Shown piece after piece: positions 1 through 9,685 of a DNA stretch of 64,000 nucleotides. The notes under the pieces are model-generated. The model searched no databases. It saw nothing but the letters and a program-made list of their open reading frames with translations, and had not been told where the DNA came from. The number at the start of each line of letters is the position of its first letter. Positions within the stretch are counted from its first letter, which is position 1. The position numbers and the translations under genes are program-made. This stretch comes from Oxalobacteraceae bacterium (GTDB taxonomy: Bacteria > Pseudomonadota > Gammaproteobacteria > Burkholderiales > Burkholderiaceae_D), in NCBI GenBank assembly GCA_947374865.1, contig CANCDR010000003.1:124001-188000 (forward strand), in the 5' to 3' direction.

Positions 1-27
1 TGATTTCTCCAAAATGTAAATTGCGAC

Positions 28-1338
28 CTACAAGGTCTTGATCAGTACCAGCGATTTACGCTGCCAGTTATACATGTGCTGCCGGTCCTTGGGCAGATCG
101 TCCACCGTTGCCGGCACAAAGCCGCGCTTGATGAACCAGTGCGAGGTGCGCGTGGTCAGGACGAACAAACGGGAAAATCCGGCGGCCCGGGCGCGGTTTT
201 CCATGTGCTTGAGAATGCGTTCGCCATCGCCCTGGGCCTGCACTTCCGGATTGACGGTCAGGCAGGCCATTTCGGCCATTTTCTCGGCCGGGAAAGGGTA
301 CAGCGCCGCGCAGCCGAAAATCACGCCGTCGTGCTCCATCACCGAAAAATAATCGATCTCGCGTTCGATCAGCTCGCGGCCGCGTTTGACCAGCGTACCG
401 TCGGCTTCGAGCGGTTCGATGAGCTTGATGATGCCGCCCACGTCCTCAATCGTCGCTTCGCGCAGGATTTCCAGATTTTCGCTGCTGACCATGGTCCCCA
501 CGCCATCGTGGGTAAAGGTTTCGAGCAGCGCTGAACCATCGGTCGCGTAAGGCACAATATGCACCCGTGGCACACCGCTGCGCGAGGCTTTGAGACAGCT
601 CTGCAGATAGTAGGCGGTGTCGGGCGGAAGATGTTTGGCCTTTAACAAAACATCGGCTTGCCCGGCTGTGAGTTCACGAATTTCTTTATCATCGATGGTC
701 GTCATCATCGGCGTTTCGGTGATGAAGATGAGCTTGTCCGCGCGCAGGGCGATCGCTGCTTCCACGGCCACGTCTTCCATGGCCAGATTAAAGGTCTCAC
801 CGGTCGGCGAAAAGCCCAGCGGCGACAGCAGTACCAGGCCGCCGGCCGCCAGAATCGGATGGATAGTCTCGGCGGCGATCTTGCGCGCCAAGCCAGTAAA
901 TTCCAGATCGACGCCATCGATCACGCCGATCGGACGGGCGGTGACGAAATTGCCGGAAATGATGCGGATGGCCGAGTGCGCCATCGGCGTGTTGGGCAAG
1001 CCCTGCGAAAACGCGGCTTCGATATCGAGGCGCAGTTCACCGGCGGCTTCCTTGGCGCATTCAAGCGCAGCGCCGTCGGTAATGCGCAGGCCGTTATGAA
1101 AGCGCGGTTCGACATTGCGCAGGGCCAGCTGTTCTTGTACCTGCGGTCGGGAGCCATGCACCACGACCACCTTGATGCCGAGCGCATGCAAAAGTGAGAG
1201 ATCCTGCGCTAAAACGGGTAGGGCACCGGCGCTCACCAGCTCACCCGGAAAGGCGACCACGAAGGTCTTTCCGCGGAAAGCGTGAATGTAGGGCGCAACG
1301 GAGCGCAGCCACTGGACGAATTGAACAGTATTTTCCAT
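28..1338 (-). CDS. argA: N-acetylglutamate synthase (ArgA)
   Basis: Catalyses acetyl-CoA + glutamate to N-acetylglutamate, the first step of arginine biosynthesis, in the cytoplasm. The 436-residue protein has the classical ArgA layout: an amino-acid-kinase fold domain (about residues 15-285, with the VVVVHGSRPQV and GGLVLLSPLGFSPTGE segments) followed by a GNAT acetyltransferase domain (about 290-430, with NPEVQAQGDGERIL as the acetyl-CoA loop). Length fits the family. I chose the ATG at 1338 (MENTVQF) over the in-frame ATG at 1347, because the latter overlaps a TATAAT-like box and lengthens the usual N-terminus. It diverges from hrpA and has no operon partner inside the window; the gene downstream would lie beyond the left edge. 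Confidence 0.95.
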   Translation of the reverse strand: MENTVQFVQWLRSVAPYIHAFRGKTFVVAFPGELVSAGALPVLAQDLSLLHALGIKVVVVHGSRPQVQEQLALRNVEPRFHNGLRITDGAALECAKEAAGELRLDIEAAFSQGLPNTPMAHSAIRIISGNFVTARPIGVIDGVDLEFTGLARKIAAETIHPILAAGGLVLLSPLGFSPTGETFNLAMEDVAVEAAIALRADKLIFITETPMMTTIDDKEIRELTAGQADVLLKAKHLPPDTAYYLQSCLKASRSGVPRVHIVPYATDGSALLETFTHDGVGTMVSSENLEILREATIEDVGGIIKLIEPLEADGTLVKRGRELIEREIDYFSVMEHDGVIFGCAALYPFPAEKMAEMACLTVNPEVQAQGDGERILKHMENRARAAGFSRLFVLTTRTSHWFIKRGFVPATVDDLPKDRQHMYNWQRKSLVLIKTL

Positions 1339-1345
1339 GACTCGC

Positions 1346-1401
1346 ATTATAAAGCTTAATCGGCCGATGCTTGGCGCAGTCTGCGAAGGGTGTTTTATAA
1401 T
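1346..1401. promoter_or_regulatory. Divergent argA/hrpA start region with two TATAAT boxes
   Basis: Two perfect TATAAT hexamers lie in the 61-bp gap: one on the minus strand at 1351-1346, pointing at argA, and one on the plus strand at 1396-1401, pointing at hrpA. The plus box has a TTGGCG at 1371-1376, 19 bp upstream, as a poor -35. Both boxes sit so close to the start codons that transcripts would have almost no leader. Boxes are seen directly; promoter function is inference. Confidence 0.35.
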
Positions 1402-4400
1402 GCAGTCCTACATGACGCCTAACCATTCCCCTAAACCCGCCTCTAAGCCCGCGCCCAAAAAGCTGGCCAATCGCCCGCCTGCACCGCCACCTGCACCGCC
1501 GATGCGTAATCCGCTGCCGCCCATTGTGTACCCGGAAGAGCTGCCGGTATCAGGCAAACGAGCCGAAATCGCCGCCGCCTTGCAGGCGCATCAGGTCATT
1601 ATCGTATGCGGCGAGACCGGTTCGGGCAAAACGACGCAGCTGCCCAAGATCTGTCTGGAGCTCGGGCGTGGTCTGCTTGGCATGATCGGCCATACCCAGC
1701 CGCGGCGGATCGCTGCTTCCTCAACGGCGAAACGCATCGCCTTTGAGCTCGGCACCCCGCTGGGCGAACATGTCGGCTTTAAGGTGCGCTTTAACGATAC
1801 GCTGACCAGGGGTGCCTGGATCAAGCTCATGACCGACGGTATCCTGCTGGCCGAGACCCAGACCGATCCGCTGCTGCGCCAGTATGACACCATCATCATC
1901 GACGAAGCGCACGAGCGCAGTCTGAACATCGATTTTTTGCTGGGTTACTTAAAGCAGCTGCTGCCGCGTCGACGCGATCTCAAAGTCATCATCACCTCGG
2001 CCACGATCGATGCCGATCGTTTTGCGCGCCATTTCGGTCAAGCCGATAAACCGGCGCCGGTGATCGAAGTTTCAGGCCGGCTGTATCCGGTCGAATTGCG
2101 TTACCGTCCGGTCGATGCGCAGGAGCAGGGCGAAGTCAAAATCGTGCCCAACGCAGTACCGAATAAGCAAAAGGAACAACGCGACCTGATGGAAGCAGTC
2201 GTCGATGCGGTCGATGAACTCGCGCGCATTGGCTCGGGGGATGTGCTGGTTTTTCTGCCGGGCGAGCGCGAGATTCGCGATGCCGCCGAGGCGCTGCGCA
2301 AACATCATCCGCCGCATGTTGAAATTTTGCCGCTGTTTGCCCGTCTCTCGGCGCATGAGCAGGAGCGGGTCTTCAAGCTATCGAATGCGCGACGCATTGT
2401 GTTGGCGACCAATGTGGCGGAAACCTCGCTCACCGTGCCGGGTATTCGCTATGTGGTCGATGCCGGTCTGGCGCGCGTCAAACGCTATAGCTATCGCAAT
2501 AAGGTCGAACAGCTGCAGATCGAAGCCATCGCCCAGTCGGCGGCCAATCAGCGCGCCGGTCGCTGCGGACGAGTCGCCGCGGGTGTCTGTATTCGCCTCT
2601 TCAGCGAGCAGGATTTTATCCAGCGCGCCAAATTTACCGAACCGGAAATTTTACGTTCTTCATTAGCGGCCGTCATTCTGCGCATGAAAGCGCTGCGTCT
2701 GACGGACGTGGAAACCTTCCCCTTTATCGAGCCGCCCCCCGGTCGCGCCATCGCCGACGGCTACCAGCTGCTGCAGGAACTCGGTGCGGTCGACGATAAT
2801 AATGCACTCACCCCCATGGGTCGCGAGCTGGCCAAATTGCCGCTCGATCCGCGCGTAGGCCGCATGATTCTTGCCGCGCGTGACAACGCCTGTCTGTCAG
2901 AAGTGATGATCATCGCCGCCGCCTTGTCGGTACAGGATCCGCGTGACCGACCACTGGAGGCGCAGGCTGCCGCCGATCTGGCGCACAAGAAGTTCGCCGA
3001 TGATAAATCCGAATTCAACAGTTATCTGCGGATCTGGAAATGGTTCGAGGATGCGATCGCACAAAAGAAAACCAATCGCCAGCTGCAGGATAATTGTCGG
3101 GCCAATTTTCTGTCGCAGATGCGTCTGCGTGAATGGCGCGATGTGCATTCGCAGCTGCTGACGATCGTGCGCGAACAGGGCTGGCGTCTGAATGAAGCAG
3201 CCGCTACGGATGAACAGCTGCATACGGCATTACTGGTCGGCTTGTTAGGCAATATCGGTTTTAAGAGCGACGAAGAGCCGTATTATCTGGGCGCACGCGG
3301 CATCAAGTTTTTTATCTGGCCCGGTTCCACATTGGGCAAGAAGGCTGGCAAATGGGTGATGGCGGCCGAGCTAGTCGATACCACGCGGCTGTATGCCCGC
3401 TGTGTGGCGCAGATTCAACCGGAATGGCTTGAACGGGTCGGCGGCCATTTGCTCAAAAAATCGTATGGTGAACCGCGCTGGGAAAAACGCACCGCGCAGG
3501 TATCGGCCTTTGAGCGCGCAACGCTGTATGGTCTGGTGGTGTACAGTCAGCGGCGGATCAATTTTGGCGCCATCAATCCGGTCGAGGCGCGGGAGATTTT
3601 CATTCGTGATGCGCTCGTGGGCGGCGACTTCGACACTCGTGCGCCGTTCCTCGCCTTTAACCAGAAGCTGGTGCGCGAGATCGAAAATCTTGAACACAAG
3701 GCACGTCGCCAAGACGTGCTGGTCGACGATGAGCTCATCGCCGCTTTTTATGATCAGATGCTGCCGCCGGACGTCTGCAATGGCGTGCTGTTCGAGCAAT
3801 GGCATAAGCAGGCGACGGCTAAAAATACCAAGCTGCTTTACCTGAATCGTGATGACCTGATGCGTCACGAAGCGGCCGGTGTGACGACCGACCTGTTTCC
3901 CAAGCTGATGACGGTGACCGGTATCGGTATGCAGCTGTCGTATCACTTTGAGCCGGGTGCCGTGCGCGATGGCGTCACGCTATGGGTACCGCTGTATGCG
4001 CTCAATCAGGTATCGCCGGAGCGCTGCGAATGGCTGGTGCCCGGCATGTTGAAGGAAAAGGTTTTTCTGCTGCTCAAATCGCTGCCGCAAAAGCTGCGTC
4101 GCCATTGCGTGCCGCTGCCTGATTACGCGGCCGGATTTTGTGAGCGCGTCGCCACGCGCAAGCGCTTTGGCCAAGGCAGTTTGCTCGACGCCGTGATCGC
4201 CGACGTGCGTGAGCAAACCAGTATCACGACTAAGTCGACCGACTACAAGACTGAGACGCTGCCGGCGCATCACTTCATGAATTTCAAGGTGCTCGATGAA
4301 CATGGCCGCCAGCTGGATGTAGGCCGTAACCTGGCCGCGCTGCAGGCACAGTTTGGCGGTCAGGCGCGTGAGCAGTTCCAGAAGCTGGCGGAAAACGTCA

Positions 4401-5359
4401 GCCTCGCACCGCTTGCAGGCAGTACGAACCACGCTGTCGCAGTTCAGAGCGCGCCGCAAGCTGGCACAGCGGTCGCCACAAAAGCGGTCTCCACCAAGGC
4501 GCCCGCGGCGACCCAGCATGAAAACCTGACCGGCTGGACCTTCGGCGAACTGCCCGAACTGCTCGAAATCGTGCAGGGAAAACTGACCCTGATCGGCTTT
4601 CCGGCCTTAGTCGATAAGGGCACATCGTGTAATCTGGAAGTATTCGATGATCCGACCGAAGCAGCGCGGATTCACCTTCGTGGTATGGGCCGGCTGATGG
4701 CCTTACAGCTCAAAGAACAGCTGAAATACCTGGAAAAAAATATCCCCGGGCTGCAGCAGATGGGCATGCAATTTATGGCGCTCGGCTCCCAAGAAGAGCT
4801 ACGCGAACAGATCTTGCAGACCGGTCTGGCGCGCGCCTGCCTGCAAGATCCGCTGCCTAAAAATGCCGAGCAGTTTGCCCTGCGCCGTGATGAAGGCAAG
4901 GCGCGTCTGAACCTGCTGGTCAACGAGATTGCCCGTTTAGTCGGCACGATTCTGGCAGAATTTGCCTCCTTGCCGAAGAAGCTGCAAGGGATCAAGGCGC
5001 ACCCTGCGGCGGCGGCCGATATGCAGGCCCAGCTTCAGAGTCTGATCAGCAAACGCTTCGTCGCCGAGACAGGCTTTGCCGAATTAAGCCATTTCCCGCG
5101 TTATCTGAAAGCCATCAACGTGCGGCTCGAAAAGCTGCGAGCCGATCCGACCCGTGATGCGCGCCTCATGGCGGAATGGGCGCTGGTCGCAGCACCTTAT
5201 CAGCGCGCCATGAAGGGCGGTTCGTCCGATCCGAAGATGGCAGAATTTCGCTGGTTACTGGAAGAATTAAGGGTATCGTTGTATGCCCAGGAGCTGCGCA
5301 CGCCCATGCCGGTATCGGTCAAGCGGCTGCAGAAGGTGTGGGAAGCACTGCAACGCTGA
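1400..5359 (+). CDS. hrpA: ATP-dependent RNA helicase HrpA
   Basis: DEAH-box helicase of the HrpA family (about 1300 residues in enterobacteria, 1319 here), linked to mRNA processing and ribosome rescue. Visible in order: a Pro/Lys-rich N-terminal tail; Walker A (CGETGSGKTTQLPKI); DEAH box (IIIDEAHERS); SAT motif (ITSATIDADRF); motif VI (QRAGRCGRVAAGV); then the helicase-associated and OB-fold regions and the long C-terminal extension typical of HrpA. The reading frame stays open back to 1337, but the start at 1400 has a GAAGGG Shine-Dalgarno 8 bases upstream; 1412 is an alternative. It is divergent from argA and followed by dcd after 69 bases. Confidence 0.94.
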   Translation: MQSYMTPNHSPKPASKPAPKKLANRPPAPPPAPPMRNPLPPIVYPEELPVSGKRAEIAAALQAHQVIIVCGETGSGKTTQLPKICLELGRGLLGMIGHTQPRRIAASSTAKRIAFELGTPLGEHVGFKVRFNDTLTRGAWIKLMTDGILLAETQTDPLLRQYDTIIIDEAHERSLNIDFLLGYLKQLLPRRRDLKVIITSATIDADRFARHFGQADKPAPVIEVSGRLYPVELRYRPVDAQEQGEVKIVPNAVPNKQKEQRDLMEAVVDAVDELARIGSGDVLVFLPGEREIRDAAEALRKHHPPHVEILPLFARLSAHEQERVFKLSNARRIVLATNVAETSLTVPGIRYVVDAGLARVKRYSYRNKVEQLQIEAIAQSAANQRAGRCGRVAAGVCIRLFSEQDFIQRAKFTEPEILRSSLAAVILRMKALRLTDVETFPFIEPPPGRAIADGYQLLQELGAVDDNNALTPMGRELAKLPLDPRVGRMILAARDNACLSEVMIIAAALSVQDPRDRPLEAQAAADLAHKKFADDKSEFNSYLRIWKWFEDAIAQKKTNRQLQDNCRANFLSQMRLREWRDVHSQLLTIVREQGWRLNEAAATDEQLHTALLVGLLGNIGFKSDEEPYYLGARGIKFFIWPGSTLGKKAGKWVMAAELVDTTRLYARCVAQIQPEWLERVGGHLLKKSYGEPRWEKRTAQVSAFERATLYGLVVYSQRRINFGAINPVEAREIFIRDALVGGDFDTRAPFLAFNQKLVREIENLEHKARRQDVLVDDELIAAFYDQMLPPDVCNGVLFEQWHKQATAKNTKLLYLNRDDLMRHEAAGVTTDLFPKLMTVTGIGMQLSYHFEPGAVRDGVTLWVPLYALNQVSPERCEWLVPGMLKEKVFLLLKSLPQKLRRHCVPLPDYAAGFCERVATRKRFGQGSLLDAVIADVREQTSITTKSTDYKTETLPAHHFMNFKVLDEHGRQLDVGRNLAALQAQFGGQAREQFQKLAENVSLAPLAGSTNHAVAVQSAPQAGTAVATKAVSTKAPAATQHENLTGWTFGELPELLEIVQGKLTLIGFPALVDKGTSCNLEVFDDPTEAARIHLRGMGRLMALQLKEQLKYLEKNIPGLQQMGMQFMALGSQEELREQILQTGLARACLQDPLPKNAEQFALRRDEGKARLNLLVNEIARLVGTILAEFASLPKKLQGIKAHPAAAADMQAQLQSLISKRFVAETGFAELSHFPRYLKAINVRLEKLRADPTRDARLMAEWALVAAPYQRAMKGGSSDPKMAEFRWLLEELRVSLYAQELRTPMPVSVKRLQKVWEALQR

Positions 5360-5428
5360 GTGCAAATCACGTAGAATTGACGACTTAATGGCAATCAGCG
5401 GCTGTTTTTTAACTAACCAAGAGAAATC

Positions 5429-5995
5429 ATGACTATCAAATCCGATCAGTGGATCCGTCGTATGGCCCAATCGACCAAGATGATCGAGCCCTTCGAGCCT
5501 GAGCAGGTGCGCGAGCAGGATGGCCAAAAAATCGTCAGTTATGGCACGTCTTCTTATGGCTATGACATTCGCTGCGCCGACGAATTTAAAATTTTCACCA
5601 ACATCAATTCGACCATCGTCGATCCAAAGAACTTCGATGAAAAATCTTTCGTCGATTTTAAAGGCGACGTTTGCATCATCCCACCGAATTCATTTGCCTT
5701 GGCGCGCACCATGGAATACTTCCGCATTCCGCGTAATGTGCTGACGATTTGTCTGGGTAAATCGACCTACGCGCGTTGCGGCATCATCGTCAACGTCACC
5801 CCGTTTGAACCGGAATGGGAAGGCTATGTGACACTGGAGTTTTCCAACACCACGCCGCTGCCGGCGAAAATTTATGCTTTCGAAGGCTGCGCGCAGGTGC
5901 TATTTTTCGAGAGTGATGAAGTGTGCGAAAAGTCGTACAAGGACCGCAACGGGAAGTATCAGGGGCAGGTCGGGGTGACGCTGCCCAAGGCTTGA
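5429..5995 (+). CDS. dcd: dCTP deaminase
   Basis: Deaminates dCTP to dUTP, feeding dUMP for thymidylate synthesis. The 188-residue protein has the normal length for bacterial Dcd and the recognisable core: [12 protein letters not shown] near the N-terminus, [34 protein letters not shown] in the middle (parts of the trimer active site with its catalytic Glu) and [11 protein letters not shown] near the end. The ATG at 5429 follows AAGAGAAATC, an acceptable ribosome binding site. The gene is closed by a strong terminator at 6073-6110. The thyA/folA pair lies nearby but on the other strand and is not co-transcribed with it. Confidence 0.95.
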   Translation: MTIKSDQWIRRMAQSTKMIEPFEPEQVREQDGQKIVSYGTSSYGYDIRCADEFKIFTNINSTIVDPKNFDEKSFVDFKGDVCIIPPNSFALARTMEYFRIPRNVLTICLGKSTYARCGIIVNVTPFEPEWEGYVTLEFSNTTPLPAKIYAFEGCAQVLFFESDEVCEKSYKDRNGKYQGQVGVTLPKA

Positions 5996-6030
5996 TGCTT
6001 CAGATTACACCAAGTACGCACAAACGAAAA

Positions 6031-6070
6031 GAAGCAAACAGAAGCAAACAGTAGAAAGCAGAAGAAAACA
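6031..6070. repeat. Four-copy 10-bp A/G-rich tandem repeat
   Basis: Four consecutive 10-bp units occupy 6031-6070: gaagcaaaca twice, then gtagaaagca and gaagaaaaca. The period equals one DNA helical turn. It lies between the dcd stop and its terminator hairpin. On the minus strand it reads as a U/C-rich tract just past the decarboxylase gene. Function unknown. Confidence 0.6.
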
Positions 6071-6072
6071 GA

Positions 6073-6110
6073 AACGTCCCGAGGCAATCAAATTGCCCGG
6101 GACGTTTTTT
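6073..6110. terminator. Intrinsic terminator between convergent dcd and decarboxylase
   Basis: Arms cgtcccg + ggcaat (6075-6088, one bulged A at 6082) pair with attgcc + cgggacg (6092-6104) around a 3-base loop, followed by a T run to 6110. It terminates dcd. The minus-strand decarboxylase stop codon lies at 6111-6109, next to the T run, so the hairpin probably serves both genes. Confidence 0.88.
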
Positions 6111-8361
6111 ATTGCCTGACGCAGTCGACAAAGTAGCCGCGTTTGCCATCCACCTCACGTTTGACCAGACCATGTACATCGGTCTCAAAACCGGGAAACT
6201 TCTCGTTGAAGTCGCGTGCGAATTTGAGGTAGTCAACGATGGTCTTGTTGAAGCGCTCGCCGGGAATCAGCAGCGGAATACCTGGCGGGTAAGGCGTGAG
6301 CAGGATCGATGTGACGCGACCTTCAAGTTCGTCGATCGGCACCCGGTCGATGTCGCGGTGGGCCATCTTGGCAAAGGCGTCCGACGGCTTCATGGCCGGC
6401 TGCATATCGGATAAATACATCTCGGTCGTCAGGCGCGCCACGTCGTATTGCTTGACCATGTCGTGAATCTGCTGTGACAAATCGCGCAGGCCCAAACGCT
6501 CATAGCGCGGATTAGCGGCCGCAAATTCGGGCAGGATGCGCCACAGCGGCTGGTTCTTGTCGTAGTCGTCCTTGAACTGCTGTAAGGCGGTCAGCAAGGT
6601 ATTCCAACGGCCTTTGGTAATGCCGATGGTGAACATGATGAAGAAGGAATACAGACCGCATTTTTCAACGATCACGCCATGTTCGGCCAGATATTTGGTG
6701 ACGATTGAGGCCGGGATACCGCTTTTGCCGAACTGACCTTCGATCGACAGACCGGGCGTAACGATGGTGGCCTTGATTGGATCGAGCATGTTGAAGCCCG
6801 GTGCCAGTTTGCCAAAGCCATGCCAGTCGTCCTCGGCGTGGATCATCCAGTCTTCCTGCGAGCCCATGCCTTCTTCTGACAGATCATGCGGACCCCAGAC
6901 CTGGAACCACCAGTCTTTGCCCCACTCAAGATCGATCTTGCGCATGGCGCGGCGGAAGTCGAGCGCTTCCATGATGCTCTCTTCGACCAGGGCCGTGCCG
7001 CCCGGGGCTTCCATCATCGCCGCAGCGATATCGCAGGAGGCGATGATGGCGTATTGCGGCGAGGTTGAGGTGTGCATCAGGTAGGCTTCATTGAAGGCGT
7101 CCTGATCGAGCGCGACCGTTTCTGATTCACGCACCAGAATTTGTGAGGCCTGCGACAAGCCGGCCAACAGCTTATGCGTGGACTGGGTCGAGAAAATCAT
7201 CGACTCCTTGGCCCGTGGGCGGTCTTTGCCGATCGCATGCATGTTGCGGTAAAAGTCGTGGAAAGTCGCGTGAGGCAGCCAGGCTTCGTCGAAATGCAGG
7301 GTCGGGATATGCCCGTCCAGCATATTTTGCAGGGTCTCGACGTTGTACAGGACGCCGTCGTAGGTCGACTGGGTAATGGTGAGGATGCGCGGCTTCTTGT
7401 TGACGGCTTCACGGGCAAACGGATTGGCTTCGATTTTCTTCATGATGTTTTCCATCTTGAATTCTTCGAGCGGAATCGGGCCAATGATGCCGAGGTGATT
7501 ACGGGTCGGCATCAGGAAAACAGGAATGGCGCCGCACATGATGATCGAGTGCAGAACCGATTTGTGGCAGTTACGGTCGACTACAACGATATCCCCCGGC
7601 GCGACCGTCGAATGCCAGACCATCTTGTTCGAGGTGGAGGTGCCGTTGGTGACGAAGTAGCAGTGATCGGCGTTAAAAATACGCGCTGCATTGCGCTCGG
7701 AGGCGGCTACCGGACCTGTATGATCGAGCAGCTGGCCGAGCTCTTCGACGGCATTGCAGACGTCGGCGCGCAGCATATTTTCGCCAAAAAACTGATGGAA
7801 CATCTGGCCGATCGGCGACTTGAGGAAGGCCACGCCGCCCGAATGTCCCGGACAATGCCAGGAATAAGAACCGTCATTGGCATAGTGCACCAGCGCGCGA
7901 AAAAAAGGCGGCGCCAAACCATCGAGATAGGACTTGGCTTCGCGGATGATGTGGCGCGCGACGAACTCCGGCGTATCTTCAAACATGTGAATGAAGCCGT
8001 GCAGTTCACGCAAGATATCGTTGGGGATATGGCGCGAGGTGCGGGTTTCGCCGTACAGATAAATTGGGATGTCGGCGTTCTTGTAGCGGATTTCTTCGAC
8101 GAAGGCGCGTAATTGCTTGAGCGCGAATTCGGTTTCTTCAGGTGAGCCAGCGCCGAACTCTTCATCGTCAATCGATAGGATGAAGGCCGAGGCACGTGAC
8201 TGCTGTTGGGCGAACTGCGACAAATCGCCATAACTGGTCACGCCCAACACTTCCATGCCTTCCTTTTCCATGGCATCTGCCAAGGCACGAATGCCCAGCC
8301 CAGAGGTATTTTCGGATCGGAAGTCTTCATCGATGATCACGATGGGAAAACGGAATTTCAT
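6109..8361 (-). CDS. Orn/Lys/Arg decarboxylase, class I (PLP-dependent)
   Basis: Large fold-type-I basic amino-acid decarboxylase of the biodegradative LdcI/AdiA/SpeF group, producing cadaverine, agmatine or putrescine. The 750 residues match the family. They comprise an N-terminal response-regulator-like wing domain (1-~130), a PLP-binding core with the Schiff-base lysine K397 in the STHKLLAG motif, and a C-terminal domain. HFDEAWLPHATF upstream carries the conserved PLP-contacting Asp. The start has a GGAG Shine-Dalgarno. Substrate specificity cannot be assigned from the sequence. It is monocistronic, next to dcd; no antiporter gene is adjacent, so an acid-resistance role is not supported by context. 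Confidence 0.9.
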   Translation of the reverse strand: MKFRFPIVIIDEDFRSENTSGLGIRALADAMEKEGMEVLGVTSYGDLSQFAQQQSRASAFILSIDDEEFGAGSPEETEFALKQLRAFVEEIRYKNADIPIYLYGETRTSRHIPNDILRELHGFIHMFEDTPEFVARHIIREAKSYLDGLAPPFFRALVHYANDGSYSWHCPGHSGGVAFLKSPIGQMFHQFFGENMLRADVCNAVEELGQLLDHTGPVAASERNAARIFNADHCYFVTNGTSTSNKMVWHSTVAPGDIVVVDRNCHKSVLHSIIMCGAIPVFLMPTRNHLGIIGPIPLEEFKMENIMKKIEANPFAREAVNKKPRILTITQSTYDGVLYNVETLQNMLDGHIPTLHFDEAWLPHATFHDFYRNMHAIGKDRPRAKESMIFSTQSTHKLLAGLSQASQILVRESETVALDQDAFNEAYLMHTSTSPQYAIIASCDIAAAMMEAPGGTALVEESIMEALDFRRAMRKIDLEWGKDWWFQVWGPHDLSEEGMGSQEDWMIHAEDDWHGFGKLAPGFNMLDPIKATIVTPGLSIEGQFGKSGIPASIVTKYLAEHGVIVEKCGLYSFFIMFTIGITKGRWNTLLTALQQFKDDYDKNQPLWRILPEFAAANPRYERLGLRDLSQQIHDMVKQYDVARLTTEMYLSDMQPAMKPSDAFAKMAHRDIDRVPIDELEGRVTSILLTPYPPGIPLLIPGERFNKTIVDYLKFARDFNEKFPGFETDVHGLVKREVDGKRGYFVDCVRQ

Positions 8362-8556
8362 GGGGTCTCCAGTTAAAGCAAAAAGAGCAAAAAGAGTAAT
8401 CGCAGGACCTTAGCCCAATGTCAGTGAAAAAGTCGATTCAACGCTTCTGAATCAACCTAATGCTATATGGGGACGAACTTGAAAAAAACGCATTTTGGCA
8501 GATTTGCCAATATCAAGGGGAATAATAGAGTTCAAATGCAACAGGCGTATGTCATT

Positions 8557-8580
8557 CTCCGGGAGCCTGCACTCCCGGAG
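8557..8580 (-). terminator. GC-rich hairpin after the DUF4337 gene
   Basis: A perfect 9-bp stem (ctccgggag at 8557-8565, ctcccggag at 8572-8580) with a 6-base loop lies 9 bases beyond the stop of the minus-strand DUF4337 gene. The minus strand downstream has no real U tract, so terminator strength is doubtful; it could also protect the 3' end of the thyA-folA message. Confidence 0.5.
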
Positions 8581-8588
8581 GAAGGTGT

Positions 8589-9158
8589 TTAGAAGTGCAG
8601 AAATGCCAGAATGCCAAGACCAATGCCCAACAAGGCCACGCCATAGGCAGCGTATTCGAGCCACTTTTTACGGGTGAGCAGGGTAATGGCCGCCAGCGAA
8701 ATGGCGATCTGTTCAGCCGTCATGGCCAGCGCCCAGCGGTGATGCTGGTGCAGCTGCTCGTCCGACTTGTGTTCCCAGTCGGTCGATTCGGCTTCCAATA
8801 CTTCGGCTTTCTTTTTGATCTCTTCTTTTTCCGCCTTGTAGCGCTCTACTTCCGCTTTGTAGCGCGCGACATCGACGCCAGGCAGGCTGATCGCCAGTTC
8901 GGCCAGGTTTTGCTTGTTCGATTTGGCCTGATAATAATTCCACTGATTCGACGCGGAAGTTTTGCTGATCGCCGCATTGTTCTTGTACAGCGCCGCATTG
9001 TTTTGTGTCGCGCCGCCCTGATAGCCGAACAGGGCACCAATGGTGGCCAGTACTGCTGTGGTCACAGCTAACTTGCCAGAAAATTTATCGCCACTTTGGG
9101 CTGCGTGCTCTAGCTCATGGTCGTGAGGGCCATGAACATGAAATCCGTCTCCAGACAT
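8589..9158 (-). CDS. DUF4337 family membrane protein
   Basis: 189-residue protein of unknown function that resembles the DUF4337 family. The N-terminus is His-rich (FHVHGPHDHELEHA), followed by a membrane segment at about 29-46, a long charged helical stretch likely to form a coiled coil (about 95-130), and two closely spaced C-terminal membrane segments (about 144-160 and 168-187). The frame extends upstream to 9275, but the ATG at 9158 has a perfect GGAGATCAC Shine-Dalgarno and matches the usual MSGDGFHVHGPHD-type start. It begins 14 bases after folA, so it is almost certainly the last gene of the thyA-folA unit. No link to folate chemistry is evident. Confidence 0.8.
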   Translation of the reverse strand: MSGDGFHVHGPHDHELEHAAQSGDKFSGKLAVTTAVLATIGALFGYQGGATQNNAALYKNNAAISKTSASNQWNYYQAKSNKQNLAELAISLPGVDVARYKAEVERYKAEKEEIKKKAEVLEAESTDWEHKSDEQLHQHHRWALAMTAEQIAISLAAITLLTRKKWLEYAAYGVALLGIGLGILAFLHF

Positions 9159-9172
9159 GTGATCTCCAGTGA

Positions 9173-9685
9173 TTAATGAGGGCTGCTTGAATCCGGACTG
9201 CGCCGGTAGGTAACAAACGCATAGTCCAATGCGCTGGCTGCCGAATGATACCGCTCGCGCGCGACTTCGTGCCACTGCTGCGGGTCAATTTCAGGAAAAA
9301 ATGTGTCGCAGTCGAAGATTTGGTCGATCTCGGTCACCAGCAGGGTTTGGGCCAGGGGTAGGGCGGCCCGATAAATCTCTGCGCCACCAATAATAAAGAC
9401 GGCTTCCTGGGCGACCAACTCAGCGGCCGCTTCCAGCGAGCTGACCACTTCTACTCCGGCGTGCTGCCAGTCCGGATTACGGCTGATGACGATATTGCGC
9501 CGGTTCGGCAAAGGACGGCCGATCGATTCGAAGGTTTTGCGGCCCATGAGGATGGGGTGGCCGGTCGTGGTGCGCTTAAAGAAGGCCAGGTCTTCGGCTA
9601 GCTTCCAGGGCAGCGTATTACGGATGCCAATGCCGCGCTGGCGGTCTGTCGCCACGATGAGGGTAAAGTTAGGACCTGCGCTCAC
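9173..9685 (-). CDS. folA: Dihydrofolate reductase
   Basis: Reduces dihydrofolate to tetrahydrofolate with NADPH, regenerating the cofactor oxidised by thymidylate synthase. The 170 residues have the DHFR signature: [28 protein letters not shown] with the active-site acid, [28 protein letters not shown] for NADPH and folate binding, and [14 protein letters not shown]. The start codon overlaps the thyA stop by 4 bases, so translation is probably coupled. thyA-folA is a common pairing in proteobacteria and fits the metabolic link. Confidence 0.96.
   Translation of the reverse strand: MSAGPNFTLIVATDRQRGIGIRNTLPWKLAEDLAFFKRTTTGHPILMGRKTFESIGRPLPNRRNIVISRNPDWQHAGVEVVSSLEAAAELVAQEAVFIIGGAEIYRAALPLAQTLLVTEIDQIFDCDTFFPEIDPQQWHEVARERYHSAASALDYAFVTYRRSPDSSSPH

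Noticed and set aside
7174-8112. 312-codon plus-strand open frame inside the decarboxylase gene
   Set aside because: It lies antisense to a complete, well-conserved PLP enzyme, and its sequence is Arg/Gly/Val-rich without recognisable motifs. It is a shadow of the GC-biased codon pattern.
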